Shown here piece by piece: positions 9,474 to 9,510 of a DNA stretch of 9,510 bases (its first letter is position 1; every line of letters begins with the position of its first letter). Origin of the DNA: Treponema sp. (lineage in GTDB: Bacteria > Spirochaetota > Spirochaetia > Treponematales > Breznakiellaceae); contig JAIRTS010000107.1 in assembly GCA_031254795.1 (NCBI GenBank), forward strand, positions 1 through 9,510. The letters are read 5' to 3'. The notes under the pieces are model-generated. The model did no database searches. It worked only from the letters and a program-made list of their open reading frames with translations, and was not told where the DNA came from. Both the position numbers and the translations under genes were made by a program.

Positions 9474-9510
9474 GCAGTTAAATACGGGGAATTTGAGCGT
9501 CCCCGGCCCT

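Overview
The window carries two divergently oriented nucleotide-biosynthesis genes, followed by a repeat-rich accessory segment. carB (large subunit of carbamoyl-phosphate synthetase) fills positions 4-3252 on the minus strand. A roughly 430-bp divergent region follows. On the plus strand come a small acidic ORF of unknown function (3679-3921) and purL (3973-8127), the single-chain FGAM synthase of purine biosynthesis. The small ORF and purL appear to share one strong sigma70-type promoter and form an operon. The carB side has its own promoter-like sequence that leaves almost no 5' leader.

From 8128 to the end there is no housekeeping gene. The segment holds a 14-G homopolymer, a frameshifted and truncated relic of an IS1-family InsA gene (minus strand), and an intact REP-associated tyrosine transposase (RAYT, minus strand, 8671-9153). 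Related palindromic REP-like repeats lie on both sides of the RAYT gene. A perfect 14-bp inverted repeat sits near the right edge. No tRNA, rRNA or CRISPR array is visible.

The most unusual feature inside a gene is in purL. The linker between the second AIRS-like synthase half and the glutaminase domain is about 80 residues long where the family has a short one. Its core is a string of three inverted repeats (7159-7270) read in frame. It looks like a palindromic repeat inserted into an essential gene without breaking it, comparable in kind to the Rickettsia palindromic elements.

Organism: a GC-moderate bacterium (about 55% by eye) with E. coli-like promoters. CarB is of the eukaryote/CAD-like branch, with RPSYVLSGAAMN in place of the enterobacterial RPSYVLGGRAM. 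PurL is of the single-chain clade with GQYDQRSDSA and GHSERAG motifs. Together with the IS1 and RAYT/REP content this would fit a host-associated spirochaete (Treponema-like), but that is a low-confidence guess; Bacteroidota or another gut lineage cannot be excluded from this window. Functionally, carB feeds pyrimidine and arginine synthesis and purL feeds purine synthesis, so the locus pairs two ATP- and glutamine-consuming steps of nucleotide supply.
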